A DNA stretch of 64,000 nucleotides from Hetaerina americana (GCA_022747635.1 JAKTNV010000008.1:3076886-3140885), one strand, 5' to 3'; shown: positions 44,701 to 55,630, counted from the stretch's first letter. Notes: generated by a model not told the origin, from the letters alone. Translations and numbers: made by a program.

Positions 44701-45150
44701 TCAATCAGTCCGCCTCAGCGGATGAGACGTTGAGCACGCATACGAGGAAGGTGTTTGGGTTTGCGACCAACCGGGCCGGCCGCGCTCGCTCGAGAGCCCT
44801 CGGACGTGGCAGCGTGAGTGAGCGACCGTCGGGTGCGGACGATGCAAGCACAGTGCCGCCGGGCGGCTGATGCCGCCGGCCCCACCCCCGCTTGAAGCCA
44901 CCCACCCCCGCACCCAAAAAGGTGCCCGCCCCCTCTAGGTACTACCCTTCCCCGCCCCTCCCTTCATAAGGACGCTCCCCCCCCTCCGGACTCCCCTCGT
45001 CTTCTTCCTCCCTGTGTATCAGCCGACCTCCGAGCAACCAGCCGACCGACCCGCACGCTCTGACCCCGACGAGAGTGCCCAATTTCGCCCGACCCCTTCG
45101 ACGTCTTCCTGAGTCGGCGGCTCCGAGGGTGTGTCGAGGCCCCATCCGCA
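44701..45150 (+). promoter_or_regulatory. Probable promoter and 5' leader of mab-21
   Basis: CpG-rich sequence directly upstream of the start codon, without a clear TATA box. AATCAGTCCG at 44704-44713 matches the arthropod initiator (TCAGTC) and could mark a start site; TATCAGCC at 45017 is a weaker candidate. The leader just before the ATG is pyrimidine-rich (CTTCTTCCTCCCTG). The exact start is a guess without RNA data. Confidence 0.35.
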
Positions 45151-46248
45151 ATGTTGGTGCCGCCGGACATGATGGCGGCGCAGTCTAAGATGCTCTACCA
45201 GCTGAACAAGTACTACGGGGAGCGTGTACAGACACGCAAGGGGCAGGTGGCGAAGACCATCCGGGAGGTGTGCAAGGTGGTGCAGGACGTTCTCAAGGAG
45301 GTCGAGGTGCAGGAGCCGCGCTTCATCTCCTCGCTGACCGAGTGCAACGGCCGCTACGAGGGCCTCGAAGTGGTCGCGCCCTCCGAGTTCGAGGTGGTGC
45401 TCTACCTCAACCAGATGGGCGTGTTCAACTTCGTCGATGACGGCACGCTGCCCGGCTGCGCCGTGCTCAAGCTCTCCGACGGCCGCAAGCGCTCCATGTC
45501 CCTCTGGGTGGAGTTCATCACGGCCTCCGGATACCTCTCGGCGCGGAAGATCCGCTCCCGGTTCCAGACGCTCGTGGCGCAGGCGTGCGACAAGTGCAGC
45601 TACCGCGACTCGGTCAAGATGATAGCGGACACGACCGAGGTGCGGCTCCGCATCCGGGAGCGGTTCGTCGTGCAGATCACGCCCGCGTTCAAGTGCTCCG
45701 GCGTGTGGCCTCGGAGTGCGGCACATTGGCCCATACCGCACATCCCGTGGCCGCACCCCAACCTCGTGGCGGAGGTCAAGACGGAGGGCTTCGACCTGCT
45801 CTCCAAGGAGAGCGTCGCGATGCAGGGCAAGCAGTCGGCCATGGAGGGCGACGCGTGGGTGCTGTCCTTTTCGGAGGCGGAGAACCGACTTCTGCAGGGC
45901 GGGTGCCGGCGCCGATGCCTCAGCATCCTCAAGACGCTGAGGGATCGACACCTGGACCTCCCCGGCAACCCCGTCTCGTGCTACCACATGAAAACGCTGC
46001 TCCTCTACGAGTGCGAGAAGCACCCGCGGGAGATGGAGTGGGACGAGTCGTGTCTGGGAGACCGCATGAACGGCATCTTGCTGCAGCTCATCTCGTGCCT
46101 GCAGTGTCGCCGGTGCCCTCACTACTTCCTGCCCAACCTCGACCTTTTCAAGGGCAAGTCGCCCAGCTCCCTGGAGAACGCCGCCAAGCAGGCCTGGAGG
46201 CTCACGCGAGAGCTGCTCACCAACTCGCGCTCACTCGAGAAGCTGTGA
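45151..46248 (+). CDS. mab-21: Mab-21 family protein (single coding exon)
   Basis: Complete 365-aa protein with no intron. Proteins of this family act in cell fate, eye and neural development, and have the nucleotidyltransferase fold shared with cGAS. Features in order: MLVPPDMMAAQ start, KTIREVCKVVQDVLKEVEVQ helix region (about 35-54), EPRFISSL, RYEGLEVVAPSEFEVVLYLN with E79 and E81 at the nucleotidyltransferase-like site, VFNFVDDG, GCAVLKLSDGRKRSMSLWVE, ASGYLSARKIRSRFQTLVAQ, QITPAFKCSGVWPRSAAHWP, CLSILKTLRDRHLDLPGNP, KTLLLYECEKHPREMEWDES, and C-terminal CLQCRRCPHYFLPNLDLFKG. The length fits the family (human MAB21L1 359 aa). The first ATG is chosen because insect proteins share MLVP. Codon third positions are mostly G or C, which produces long spurious frames. 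Orthology to mab-21/MAB21L1-2 rather than a distant paralogue is strongly supported by the near-identity. Confidence 0.97.
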   Translation: MLVPPDMMAAQSKMLYQLNKYYGERVQTRKGQVAKTIREVCKVVQDVLKEVEVQEPRFISSLTECNGRYEGLEVVAPSEFEVVLYLNQMGVFNFVDDGTLPGCAVLKLSDGRKRSMSLWVEFITASGYLSARKIRSRFQTLVAQACDKCSYRDSVKMIADTTEVRLRIRERFVVQITPAFKCSGVWPRSAAHWPIPHIPWPHPNLVAEVKTEGFDLLSKESVAMQGKQSAMEGDAWVLSFSEAENRLLQGGCRRRCLSILKTLRDRHLDLPGNPVSCYHMKTLLLYECEKHPREMEWDESCLGDRMNGILLQLISCLQCRRCPHYFLPNLDLFKGKSPSSLENAAKQAWRLTRELLTNSRSLEKL

Positions 46249-47667
46249 ACACCTCGCCGAGCGCGGGGTCGAGCCGTGGCCGGCGATCGGCGGCCCGCCT
46301 GCGCGGGATCGGTGGGCCGTCGGTGGCGGTGGTCGGGAGCACGTGGTGGTCCCTTCCCGCGGAGGGAATATATGCTCCGGACGCCAAAAACATCGCCCGA
46401 CAAATCTTGGCTTTCCGCCGATCCACGTGGTGCGAGAACTTTCGCCTATTTCCTTACGGCTTCACGGCCAATTATGGAAGAATTCGCGAAGGGCAAGGAT
46501 GTCCATTAAATCTACGGCGATTACAAGGAGCCCCCCAAGCCGGGATGGAGGGGATCCGAGAAGGCGACGGACGGGCCGGCGGGAGGAGCGGCCGCATCCG
46601 CCCGGGGCCGCGGGGAGTAGTGTCTCGATAGTCTTTCCATTGTGCTCAGTGGTGCGTGTGTGTGTGTGTATATGTGTGAGTGTGTGTGCCATGTTGATGC
46701 CCACTCCGAAGACTCGTCTGTTAATTAGGCATGGAGATGTTCATATTCGTACAGACCTTAGATCATTTAACGCACTAGTAAATAAGGTAGGAAATGACGA
46801 GTGGATGTATGACCGTCGTGAGTGAGTGAGGAATAAGGTAAAGTACATTTTGAACAACATTTGCCACAATTTTGATGTTCCCTCTGCCATTTGGGTGTTC
46901 AACCGACCGTGACTCCGCGTTGACCTCCGACATGCTTCCCCGGTGGTCCAGCTGCCCCCCGCCGAGTCACTATGTTCAGCATTATTTAGCCATTTGTTAT
47001 TGCCCTCGCTACGGATGTTTTCCCTCGCAGACCAGGTCGACGTACGCGTGATGACTTCATTTTCCTGATGATGTTCTTTCCGGCGAATGATTCCTAAATG
47101 AACATTTATTGTGAGGTTTCATACGTTTAAGTGTGCGTGTGTCACCGCTGAGCCATTTTCATTTGCAGAGATTTTCTATAATGAGTCAATGAAGCTTGTA
47201 TGGTATGTGATCTGGTGTTGTATATAAGTATTTGCCTGTTTTAATTAAATTATTATTGATGTGAACATGCAAGTTTTTTCTAATTAATTCAAACACTATC
47301 GGTCAAACATCTCTCACCTTCCCCGCACACTCGGCACCCAGTGTTCTATCCGGTCGGCGTCCATTCCAATAAGGTGGAAGTAACATGTCCACCACTTCAT
47401 CGAAGCTGCCATCAATTTGTTTAAAACTTCACTTGTATTTTATACCTTGATGAAATTACTTGCACGAAGAGTCTTCGCTGTGTTTAACTAGCGCCTAATT
47501 ATTATGCAAGCACCCTATGGTTTACATTACTTCACCGAGAATAAAAATGACAAGGCCAAAAGAAACCATAAACGGATAACTAAAAGGAGCACAGGAGACA
47601 TCAAATCCTAGGGCAAACAGATTCGGAAAATGCATTTCAAGTCAACAAGCCAGAGTATTAATAGAAG
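46249..47667 (+). other. 3' flank of mab-21, probable 3' UTR
   Basis: No transposon seen. A GT-rich microsatellite is at 46650-46690. Possible poly(A) signals are ATTAAA near 47243 and AATAAA at 47540-47545; the second would give a 3' UTR of about 1.3 kb. The frame at 46343-46825 is not supported by any domain. Confidence 0.5.
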
Positions 47668-47962
47668 TTTTTATGGGAGGCAGCTGAGGTCACTTGCGCC
47701 ATTATTGATGGATGGGAAAGGATAGAGGGTGGAGAGAAACCCGGCGTCGGCATTAGCGTACTCTTTACGAAAGGCGCCAAGGGGTCCGCAGTTTAACGTC
47801 CCATCCGACGGACATCGCACTCCCTCAAAGTTATCATCACAAAGCACCTCAAGTAGGGATTAAAATACCACTGAAAAATATTTGTTGTCCCCAGGATTTG
47901 AACCCGAGCCCTCTCGGTGGGAAGCCTGTACGTTAGCCACTGCACCATCCCGATACCCACAA
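47668..47962 (-). mobile_element. tRNA-derived SINE, family A, copy 3
   Basis: The minus-strand head has a textbook A box TGGTGCAGTGGCTAACG and B box GGTTCAAATCC. The body contains CACTTGAGG..GTGCTTTG-like, TCCGTCGGATGGGACGTTAA, CCCCTTGGCGCCTTTCG and GGTTTCTCTCCACCC, as in copies 1 and 2. It marks the downstream limit of the transposon-poor pocket around mab-21. Confidence 0.87.
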
Positions 47963-48429
47963 GGCAGAAAAACACCGTGCGGTTGCATGGGAAAGGGCTT
48001 TATAGACCAGTTCAAAACAAAAAATCCGATAGAGTGGGGTCCCCTACTAGGGCGAGCGCCTGTGCTGCAAGCCACGCCACGCGGGGACACGCCCCCGCCG
48101 TCAATGCAATCTCGACCGACATTTGGCGAAGCCATTCCCCACGACATCACCCCACACCACGCGCATAACACACGTTCGCAATTCAACATATACAACATTA
48201 AAAATTAAAAAAATACCTGTTTTTTTATTGTTAGTTACATTAAAAATGTAAAATAATTCAAGTAATTAAGATAATGATAACTATGTACATGAACGTGCTA
48301 CACGGTAATCAAATTGTCGAACACTTATCTGCGAATAAAAGACGAGCTGTTTATAGCAGAATGGGCGATAAACCAAGGTAAAATCAAACATTGACAACAT
48401 ACTAGGCAACTTAAAATGAAATTTGGATA
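47963..48429. other. No gene seen
   Basis: The frame 47882-48208 overlaps the SINE head and then runs on without a domain. The rest is AT-rich. Confidence 0.5.
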
Positions 48430-50215
48430 ATAATTTTACACAAAACATGGTCCCTCGTGGTTATTCTGATCCCTCTCATCTTTTGCAACAAATATTGTGT
48501 CTTAAATCAGTCGGTTCTGCACTTGATCTCAAATCAAATCTTATTTTCGCAATATCTCCTAGCGCACTTCGATGGGGCTAATAATACATTTTCCGCGTCA
48601 TCGCCGAGATGACTTGCCTCCAATTTCTGCAAGAGATTTAAAGAGTAATATGACCTACGCTTCGGGAATGACTCCCATGCTAGCCCCTCTAATAATTTAC
48701 CTACTCTGCTAATTTTATCCAAACAAAATTTTGAAAATCCAGCTCCTCTCCGCTGCACGGCAATCAATCCAACTTCATAAGGACCCCTACATATATATCA
48801 TCAGCATACACATTTTCTAAATTAAGTATAAATAGCGAAAAGCGGCATTGCTCTCGTCACATTTCCACAAAATGTTTTGCTAGCTGGTATTTCCCGTGTA
48901 AATTCCCATGGTACATATTGCCCGCGTTAATTTCACCCAATTATGGCCGTGATTACGGGCAGCGCCGAAGTATTTATCGAGTCAACACTTTCTCTTTCGG
49001 TATTTTTGATGCAATAGCCGCTCGGGAGGGAACCGCTCCAATTCAAACAATTCATCACTGCACCCCCTTTAAAGGTTAACTGTTAAATGTCGCACCGACG
49101 TTTTGCTGCATTGCGATCATCTGCTAGGGCTACCTAATCTTCAGGACTACGGATATGCTATGTGTAAAACACTCGTAGACGGCAAATGAGCGTATCATAC
49201 CATAAAACCACGGAGTTAATGCCATCACAGTAAAGAAGGAATAAAAGAGATCCGATAACACTTCCCTGGGGAACACCTGAATTAACTTCTAGTGCATTTC
49301 AGCTAACTCCATCTATGATTGCTCTTAGTACCCGACGATTCAAAAAGACTTTAATCCGACCCAGGATATGTTTATCTCGGCCATATGCTTCTAGCTTCAT
49401 GAGTTGTTCACCATGAGGCGTTTTGTGGAAAGAATTTTTTAAAGTCTAGAAAAACCGCGTTCACTAGAGAATTATTTTCTCCATAACCCAAAATATCATG
49501 AAGCGATAGTTGCGTCTGGCAGGATTAACCCCATCGCAAATCGTGCTTGCTTTTCATTAATTTTCACCCATGACTATCGAGACGCCTCATTATCGAATCA
49601 AAGATTAAATGCGCCGTGCTCTCGCATCATATGGACATGAAGGAAATAGATCTGTAATTACTTGGTTACATTCCGTCTCTGTCTTCAAATTGTGAGGTAC
49701 TGCAGTAGTCATTTTCAAATCACTGGGAACCTTGTGCTCTACTAGCGATTTCTAATATGATTCCTAGATACGACTAACTTGAATATGAACTAACTAACTT
49801 AAATACGGTTTCTAGAATTCCAACACTTAGCATTCGATTGGGTCCGGAGAATTTGTTATGATTAATGTTTTTCAGAAAACGATCCATTCCACAATGTGAA
49901 ATTTCAATATCTGGCATCAGATGAAGGAAATAATAATTAATTACCAATCGGAAGGCTCTCGGTGAGACTTTGGTCATAGTGCTTTGGAAGAAAAAATAAT
50001 TTGCGTTTCCTGAACATATGGTTACTCTCTTTCGTCTGAATCGTTTCTTGAGTGAATTACCTTTAGACTTAATTTCCTTGAAAAATGGGACAAAATAATT
50101 TGGGAGCATCTAGCTTTTAATTTCGAGAAAACTGTTTCTTTCGAAAACACCTTGGACTTTGCCCGGTTGAACATCGCCAATGTCTTATTTAAATAATGGA
50201 AAGTATTGGAGTAAC
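48430..50215 (-). mobile_element. CR1-group fragment 17, longest reverse-transcriptase copy
   Basis: Minus strand, right to left: NYFVPFFKEIKSKG, ISHCGMDRFLKNINHNKFSGPNRM (entry to RT fingers), FFHKTPHGEQLMKLEAYG (usually FLDFSKAFDKVPH..LL.KL..YG), NSGVPQGSVIGSLLFLL (49250-49310, intact), then the position of FADD where the sequence reads FAVY, so both catalytic Asp are lost. HIRSPED, then the C-terminal VQRRGAGFSKFCLDKISRVG and LAWESFPKRRSYYSLNLLQK (48534-48767) follow. The endonuclease is not recognised and the tail is absent. Many stops and frameshifts. Confidence 0.85.
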
Positions 50216-51479
50216 GTGCCATTACGTTTTAACCGAGGTCTGTAACGTCCCAAGCAATTTTAGCGAGGGTCAAAATCACTTCTCGCTCAGAGGAGCGACG
50301 TCGGACGCCCACACGTACACGACGATACAGCCACGAGAACTTCGCACATCGGAGCTCACAAACACTGCGAAAGCAAGTACGCCCGTGTACTCTCGATGTT
50401 CGGTTGTTTTTCCGCGCAATCCTTCAAAACGAATTGCATTAAAGCCTCCGTGACTCTGAACCTTAGCTCTCTCCTAATACAGACTTTAAATTGCTATTTG
50501 CTTGATGCACTCTACTCTAGGCCTACAATCCACCTTGAAAATAAAAAAATTGTCCGCGACCCAAGTCAGAAGGACTCTATTTCGCAATCAAAAAATTATA
50601 CAGAGGTCTATTCGTATATCCATTTTCGCAAATAATCTTTGTATGTACGAATGGAAAGCGTCACATTATATCATTGAATATCCGGGACTGAGAAACAATG
50701 GAAGCTCTTTAATTGACGACTTAAACGTATCGTTCAACAGAGTCCAACGCGGACGAATGAAGAATCCTAAGGCACTCGTTGAAAAATCGACTCGTGAACA
50801 CATCGGTATGACGGATGACTTCCCCTCGCACGATTCGAGATATAGCCTGCGACAAAATTAACTCTCGGAATGCCATTAATAATCAATCGTCCAAACGGCT
50901 GCTGACCTAACACCCCCTGCCCCTCACTTTCGTCATGGCGATGCTAATGCATACTGAAGTGTTCAAGTAGACTGCAGCATTTTTAGGTTATTGTAACGGA
51001 CACACCATGAATCAAGTATAACACTACGTAAATGCCAAATATAATGAAAAAAAATCGCGTTTTTGCTTGAAATTGCCAATCACTGAAACCTAAATGGGAG
51101 GAGCGATATTTCTCTGGGTACGCATCGTTTGTTTTGGAGAAAGAGAGTTATTGCTAAGCTACCGAGACATCCTTTTTGAATTTTAGAGCCTTCGTATAGG
51201 AAAAGGTTTATCAGTGACCAATTGCCGTATTATATAATTTCATAGGCAAGCGCGTCACGCCAATACTTCAAGGTTTAACCCGACGTTTAAGCAAAAACGT
51301 GTTTGGCTTTGACAAATACAAAGAATTGCGAGGAAATAAGGGGCAGTTACTTTGAAAAAGCCCTCGGATCACCGAGTATGAGGACGCATCGGTAGCATTA
51401 CTACCTCAGCCGTTCGATCTGATGACGAAGGATCTCGGAAGGAATTCAGGTTGAGGCAAAAGCTTTTTACAACATTAAC
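50216..51479. other. No gene seen; one CR1 tail fragment
   Basis: Frames at 50196-50453 and 50502-50861 have no domain. The tail-like words near 50893 are listed separately. Confidence 0.5.
50890..50965 (+). mobile_element. CR1-group tail fragment 18, degraded
   Basis: GCTGCTGACCTAACACCCCC then TGCCCCTCACTTTCGTCATG and GGCGATGCTAATG resemble the family tail GGTGACCTAACACCCCCTGC ... CCCTTGCGGCGGCT. Short and worn. Confidence 0.5.
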
Positions 51480-51570
51480 CACTTGCATTTCATCTACATC
51501 GACACAATGACCCGCAGGCCAAGGCAAGGGTGTGTGGCGAGGGGTGTTAGGTAACCACCCGCAAAATAGA
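51480..51570 (-). mobile_element. CR1-group tail fragment 19
   Basis: Complement reads GGGTGGTTACCTAACACCCC, TCGCCACACACCCTTGCC and TGTGTCGATGTAGATG, in the order of the family tail. Confidence 0.75.
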
Positions 51571-53249
51571 AAATTAATTCTTTCATTCATCTCAACGCAC
51601 ATCAACTGGTGACTTATTTCAAGTGACTACTTGGTGCCCTTTCCCGCAGCTCTATGAAAGTTAGAAAGGTCCAAAAAGTGTGCATTTCCAAGCGACAGCA
51701 AGGGACAGTAAAATTTTCTTCGCCAACGTGAACACTAACTTCGCTGGTGCTTACAAAAGTGGTCGGACTTTCGCGGCAATGTTCAGCGGGACATCCATAT
51801 CCGTGTAGTAACCGTCCATGGGAACCCATAGCATTCCCGTAATTTCCGGAGAAACAGGAATCCGCGAGAAAGAATCGCATGGATTATCGGCGGCGCGGGC
51901 GCGAACCGCCCTCCGCCGACGAAATCGCCGCCGAAGGAGAGCCGATCGGATCCCGGCAACATCCATCCACACCTCTTTATACGTGCGCCTAAGTTCTATC
52001 TTAATGACTTTGGTTAACAAGACTGTTAAGGAGCTTTTTAAAGTCAAAATGACGTCAATTAGAAGTATCCATCTCTTCTCATATAAAACGGATGGACAAT
52101 TAAAATTTTATTTTTTAAGTTTATGGAGAAAACATGTATATTACAACAAGAATTACTGCAATTGAACATAAGTACCGATACTATCTCAAATGTTTTGCGC
52201 GAACTTGAAAAATAAAATGGTAATAATAATACATGTATTTTAATTAATTAACTTCATGCAACAATTTTAGAGTGTAAAAATCATTCGCCTTGACTAGCCT
52301 TGTATGTATGTATGTAATTGTTTAATTGAAATGCATATTATCGGATGACTCCGTCAAATGTTACTGTTGCGGCATCTCCCGCAGTTTCTTGGAATTAAGT
52401 AACTTTATCTTAATTCATTGAATATGAAGTGAATCGGGTTTTTTTAACTGCACACTTGGAAAGTATCCTGTAACACAGGGAGTCATGTAATATTCTACAT
52501 TCCCCTACACAACACGCATGACTTTTTCATGTATGTTTTCCCTTGCATCCCATTGGGAAGTTTCAGTTTTTTTGCTCTGAAAGCGTCCGAAGTCCAATGA
52601 AACCTTGGGAAAACGTTTTTATCCATCGCTTCCCTCGAATGGTACCTCACTCCCGGAACCACAACCGTTGGTCCTCCGGCAACGAGGGGGGGGGGGACGG
52701 AATACCGCGCGTGCAATGGGCTCTGCCCGAATCGACGCGACGGACGCGGCACGAAACGCCGCGGCGGCTGCCAGGCGACCACGTTGAGGTCAGCGAGGGT
52801 GGAGCAGAAACCTGGGAAAGCAGTGCTCATCTGTCGGAAGCGCACTCGACAATTATCAAAATGGCAGCAAATACTTCGAGCACCTCTTCGTCAAATTCCG
52901 AAATAAAAATAAGGAAACAGAAATACATTTGCTGGCTCGCATTTTCTCCGTTTCCTATAAGAAATTACATAAATTCACGGCAATATGGTATTACAATCGT
53001 CGATAAAAACACCGTGCGCGTGCGATCGATGAGAAGCAAATATTTGCAAATCTGCACCAAGCAGCGGGTACGAATTCCTCCGGGGCGCGCTCTCTCTGCG
53101 ACGGCACCGCCCTCTCACCCGGCCAACGCCGTCCACCCTCCGCGAGAACTTCCCGTTCTCTCGCCGTAAAAATAATCATCTTAGCCGAACGCAAAAATAC
53201 AAGAAGTAAAGCGCTGTTTCTCTTTGAGTTTTAAATTTCTATTTACATA
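51571..53249. other. No gene seen; GC-rich patch near 52680-52800
   Basis: The 208-codon frame at 52543-53169 is the longest outside mab-21 and the GC islands, but it has no domain, no similarity I recognise and crosses a G run. I do not call it a gene. Confidence 0.45.
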
Positions 53250-54130
53250 ATACCCTGACAGAGTGCGTGGCCGGGGGTGATTACACACCTGACTGCTTTT
53301 GCTCCAATATAATTTTTCCCCTTAGCGCGGTCGGAAAACGTTATTCTGACCCTTATATCGTTCGTGGACAAAATGACATATTAAAATCTATCTCTTCTGC
53401 ACTTAATCTCTCTACTTTTATTGACATGATCTCTCGTACCGCAGCACAATGGGGTAATAATGCATTTTAAACATCATTACTAACGAGAGGCCCGTACAAT
53501 GTATGCAGGAGACATGCTCTGTAATTTAACCTTCGCTCCATGAGTGATTCCTAGCCCAGTTCCTCCGATAATTTTGATATGCTACTCCAATTTATAATAA
53601 CGACGAGGCCTACCCATTAAAAGATAATATGTTTCTTTGATCTTTTCGTCACATTTCCCCAATATTTATTTTATTTATTTATTTGGCATTAGCCTTAAAA
53701 AAGCAGGTGGCCTTTACATCGCACTTTGAACATTCATTACGACTAGCATAATTAGATACATTGAGGAATACCCACATAGGTAGTTATCGAACCGGCGACC
53801 TCTGGGTTTGCAGGCAAACGACGTTACCCCACCTCCACCGGGGCCAAAGTATTTCATTAACTTTATTCTTCTAATAAATCCAAACTTTTTGTTACCTTGT
53901 CCACGTTCTCCCCATGGATGTGTTCAACCCAGGAGACGTCGTGAGTGAGTGTAACGCCCAAGTATTCAATCGAGTCTACACTTTCCATTTCGGTGTTCCC
54001 GAAGCAGTAGGCGATCTCGAGAGAATTGCTATTTTTCAAAAATTCATCAATACGCACTTTTACAAGCATTAAATCTAATTCTTATGTGTGTTACCAGCGA
54101 TCTATAGACATTATGTCATCTGCTAGAGCC
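53250..54130 (-). mobile_element. CR1-group fragment 20 (subfamily 2), split by a SINE
   Basis: The left end is the subfamily 2 tail (complement of GTGCGTGGCCGGGGGTGATT). Going right, worn reverse-transcriptase C-terminal sequence (including an LGWESL-like stretch near 53550) is followed by a SINE at 53664-53852, and beyond it the minus-strand frame 53863-54069 reads IDEFLKNSNSLEIAYCFG, MESVDSIEYLGVTLTHDVSW and VDKVTKSLDLLEE. Both flanks are parts of one element. Confidence 0.83.
53664..53852 (-). mobile_element. tRNA-derived SINE, family C, inserted in CR1 fragment 20
   Basis: On the minus strand GGTGGAGGTGGGGTAACGTC, then TTTGCCTGCAAACC and GGTTCGATAACTACC form a tRNA-like head with B box. 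A 3' body of about 110 bp ends in an (AAATA)n tail on its left side (ATTTATTTATTTATTT at about 53667-53682). The flanking words AATATTT and AAGTATTT may be a worn target duplication. Confidence 0.8.
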
Positions 54131-54699
54131 CGAATGTTTTCTTCCTTCCGCGATTCATTAGAAGACAGTTAAGGGGAGGTCGAATCGTATTGATTCCGCT
54201 ACCGAAGCACGTGCACGGTTCGAGCCCCTCCGAACGCCAACGATTCTCCCGAACGCACGCGGTGGGCCCCCGAGTGACAAAAGGGGGGGGGGTCCCTCCC
54301 AAATGGCTCACTTCCTGTTGTTTCGGAGGTCCCTCCCGCGCGGTTTCATTGAGCGCGAATCGAGTCTGATTTGTTGAGCATGGAAGAAGCAGACGCTTCG
54401 GTTCCTTCCAAACGTTCGCCGCGGCACGTGGGAAAGGAAACTCAAGCAAGGGCGAGGGAGAGTGTTGGGAAGAGAGAGGGAATCCTCGGGAGGAGAGTGG
54501 CGAGCGCCGCTCCCTGCAGTCGGAGGCTCCTGCCCCAGGTGGCATATCAGCAATCCCTCCGAATAAACTGCCTCCGTGGAGGGAGGGGGACTAGCCTTAG
54601 GCGGGTTTTCGTCTTTAAATGTGTATTTGGCCAATGTGGCTCGTCGCTTTCTTCTGGCTATGCGTGCCACGAAACGCACTATTCCTATCCTTCATGACA
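54131..54699. other. No gene seen; moderately GC-rich
   Basis: CpG-rich around 54200-54600 with a G run at 54283-54290. Overlapping frames on both strands (54123-54679 minus, 54371-54697 plus) show no domain. Confidence 0.5.
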
Positions 54700-55195
54700 T
54701 TATATAGTTGATTGCCTTGCCTATTGTCATTTTCTTTCGAGTGTCGTCCATTTCTCCTTCGGTGGGTGAAACAGCACCCTAACGCCATCTCCTAGCCAAA
54801 GAATCGGGGCACTTGGTTGCATAAACCCCCCCGCAGATTTCACTGTAATTTACGTTTCCTCGATAGCTTAAGTGGTTAGGCCAAGCCGAAAGATCCAGTG
54901 TTTAAGTCCCGGTCAAGGAAATATTTTTACAATTGTGACGTAGTATGGTTGATTGCTTTCCCTACTTTCCTTTCCTCTCGTGTCCCCGTTCATTTCTACT
55001 TCGGTGGTTGTAACAGCTCCCCGACGCCATCTCCTACCCAAAGAATGGGGGAACATGGTTGCATAAACCCTCCGCAGATTTCAGGGAAATTTACGTTTCC
55101 TCGTTATTTACGTCACTTGCCTTTACTCAAGCGGTTCAGAGCATCGGCCCGCCAAGTCGAAAGACCCGCGGTCAAACTCATTATTTCCTCCTTCC
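54700..55195 (+). mobile_element. Tandem array of tRNA-derived SINE, family D
   Basis: A body (CTCCTTCGGTGGGTGAAACA, CGCCATCTCCTAGCCAAAGA, TTGCATAAACCC) is followed at 54851 by a tRNA-like head (TACGTTTCCTCGATAGCTTA, AGTGGTTAGG, TCCCGGTCAAGGAAAT), then a second similar body (about 54945-55090) and a second, more diverged head from 55092 (ACTCAAGCGGTTCAGAGCAT, GACCCGCGGTCAAACTC). The repeat period is 241 bp. Confidence 0.8.
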
Positions 55196-55314
55196 GTTGA
55201 GAGAGGTGATCTGACCACCAAAATATTTAACAACTTTCTTTATTTTGTGTTTCTAAGTTTCATACATCATCAACACACTTGTGACTGACCTTATATTCAC
55301 GTTTGTGAACCTTA

Positions 55315-55458
55315 ATGAGAAAAACAGGGAAAGGTCACTCCCATATCTAGTTGACGTTTCTACGGCAGAACCGTCATCATCAGAATGCTCATATTGACAG
55401 CCGTGCCGTGGAAATGTCAACTAGATGTTACCGTCCTTTCTCTGTGTTTGTTCATAAA
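55315..55458. repeat. Palindrome with hammerhead-ribozyme-like arms
   Basis: The core arms 55346-55384 and 55388-55425 are inverted copies, and similarity continues outward (GGGAAAGG / CCTTTCTCTG) to about 55315 and 55458. The minus arm reads CTGATGATGACGG, TTCTG, CCGTAGAAACGTCAACTAG: the CTGATGA and GAAAC boxes of a hammerhead flank a short ACGG/CCGT stem. The plus arm is a worn copy (CTCATATTGACAGCCGTGCC, GTGGAAATGTCAACTAG). Penelope-like elements and some SINE-like repeats are known to carry such ribozymes; the identity here is an inference. Confidence 0.75.
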
Positions 55459-55565
55459 TATTGTGATAAAAGTTTTCAGACATTTTTTTCATCGCTGAAG
55501 AGCATTCCTTTGCGAAGATATGCAGATATACGAGCATATATACACCAATATGCATATACATACAT

Positions 55566-55566
55566 G

Positions 55567-55630
<64 letters not shown>
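55566..55630. repeat. (TA)n microsatellite
   Basis: About 32 TA units with one interruption (TGTA at 55580). Confidence 0.97.

Noticed and set aside
45019..46122. Antisense open frame of 367 codons opposite mab-21
   Set aside because: Low-complexity His/Arg/Leu-rich protein produced by the high third-position GC of mab-21; no conserved domain.
45585..46631. 348-codon frame overlapping mab-21 on the same strand
   Set aside because: Shifted reading of the conserved gene; runs past the mab-21 stop into the GC-rich 3' flank; no domain.
52543..53169. 208-codon open frame
   Set aside because: No recognisable domain, crosses a G run and has no supporting splice or neighbour context.
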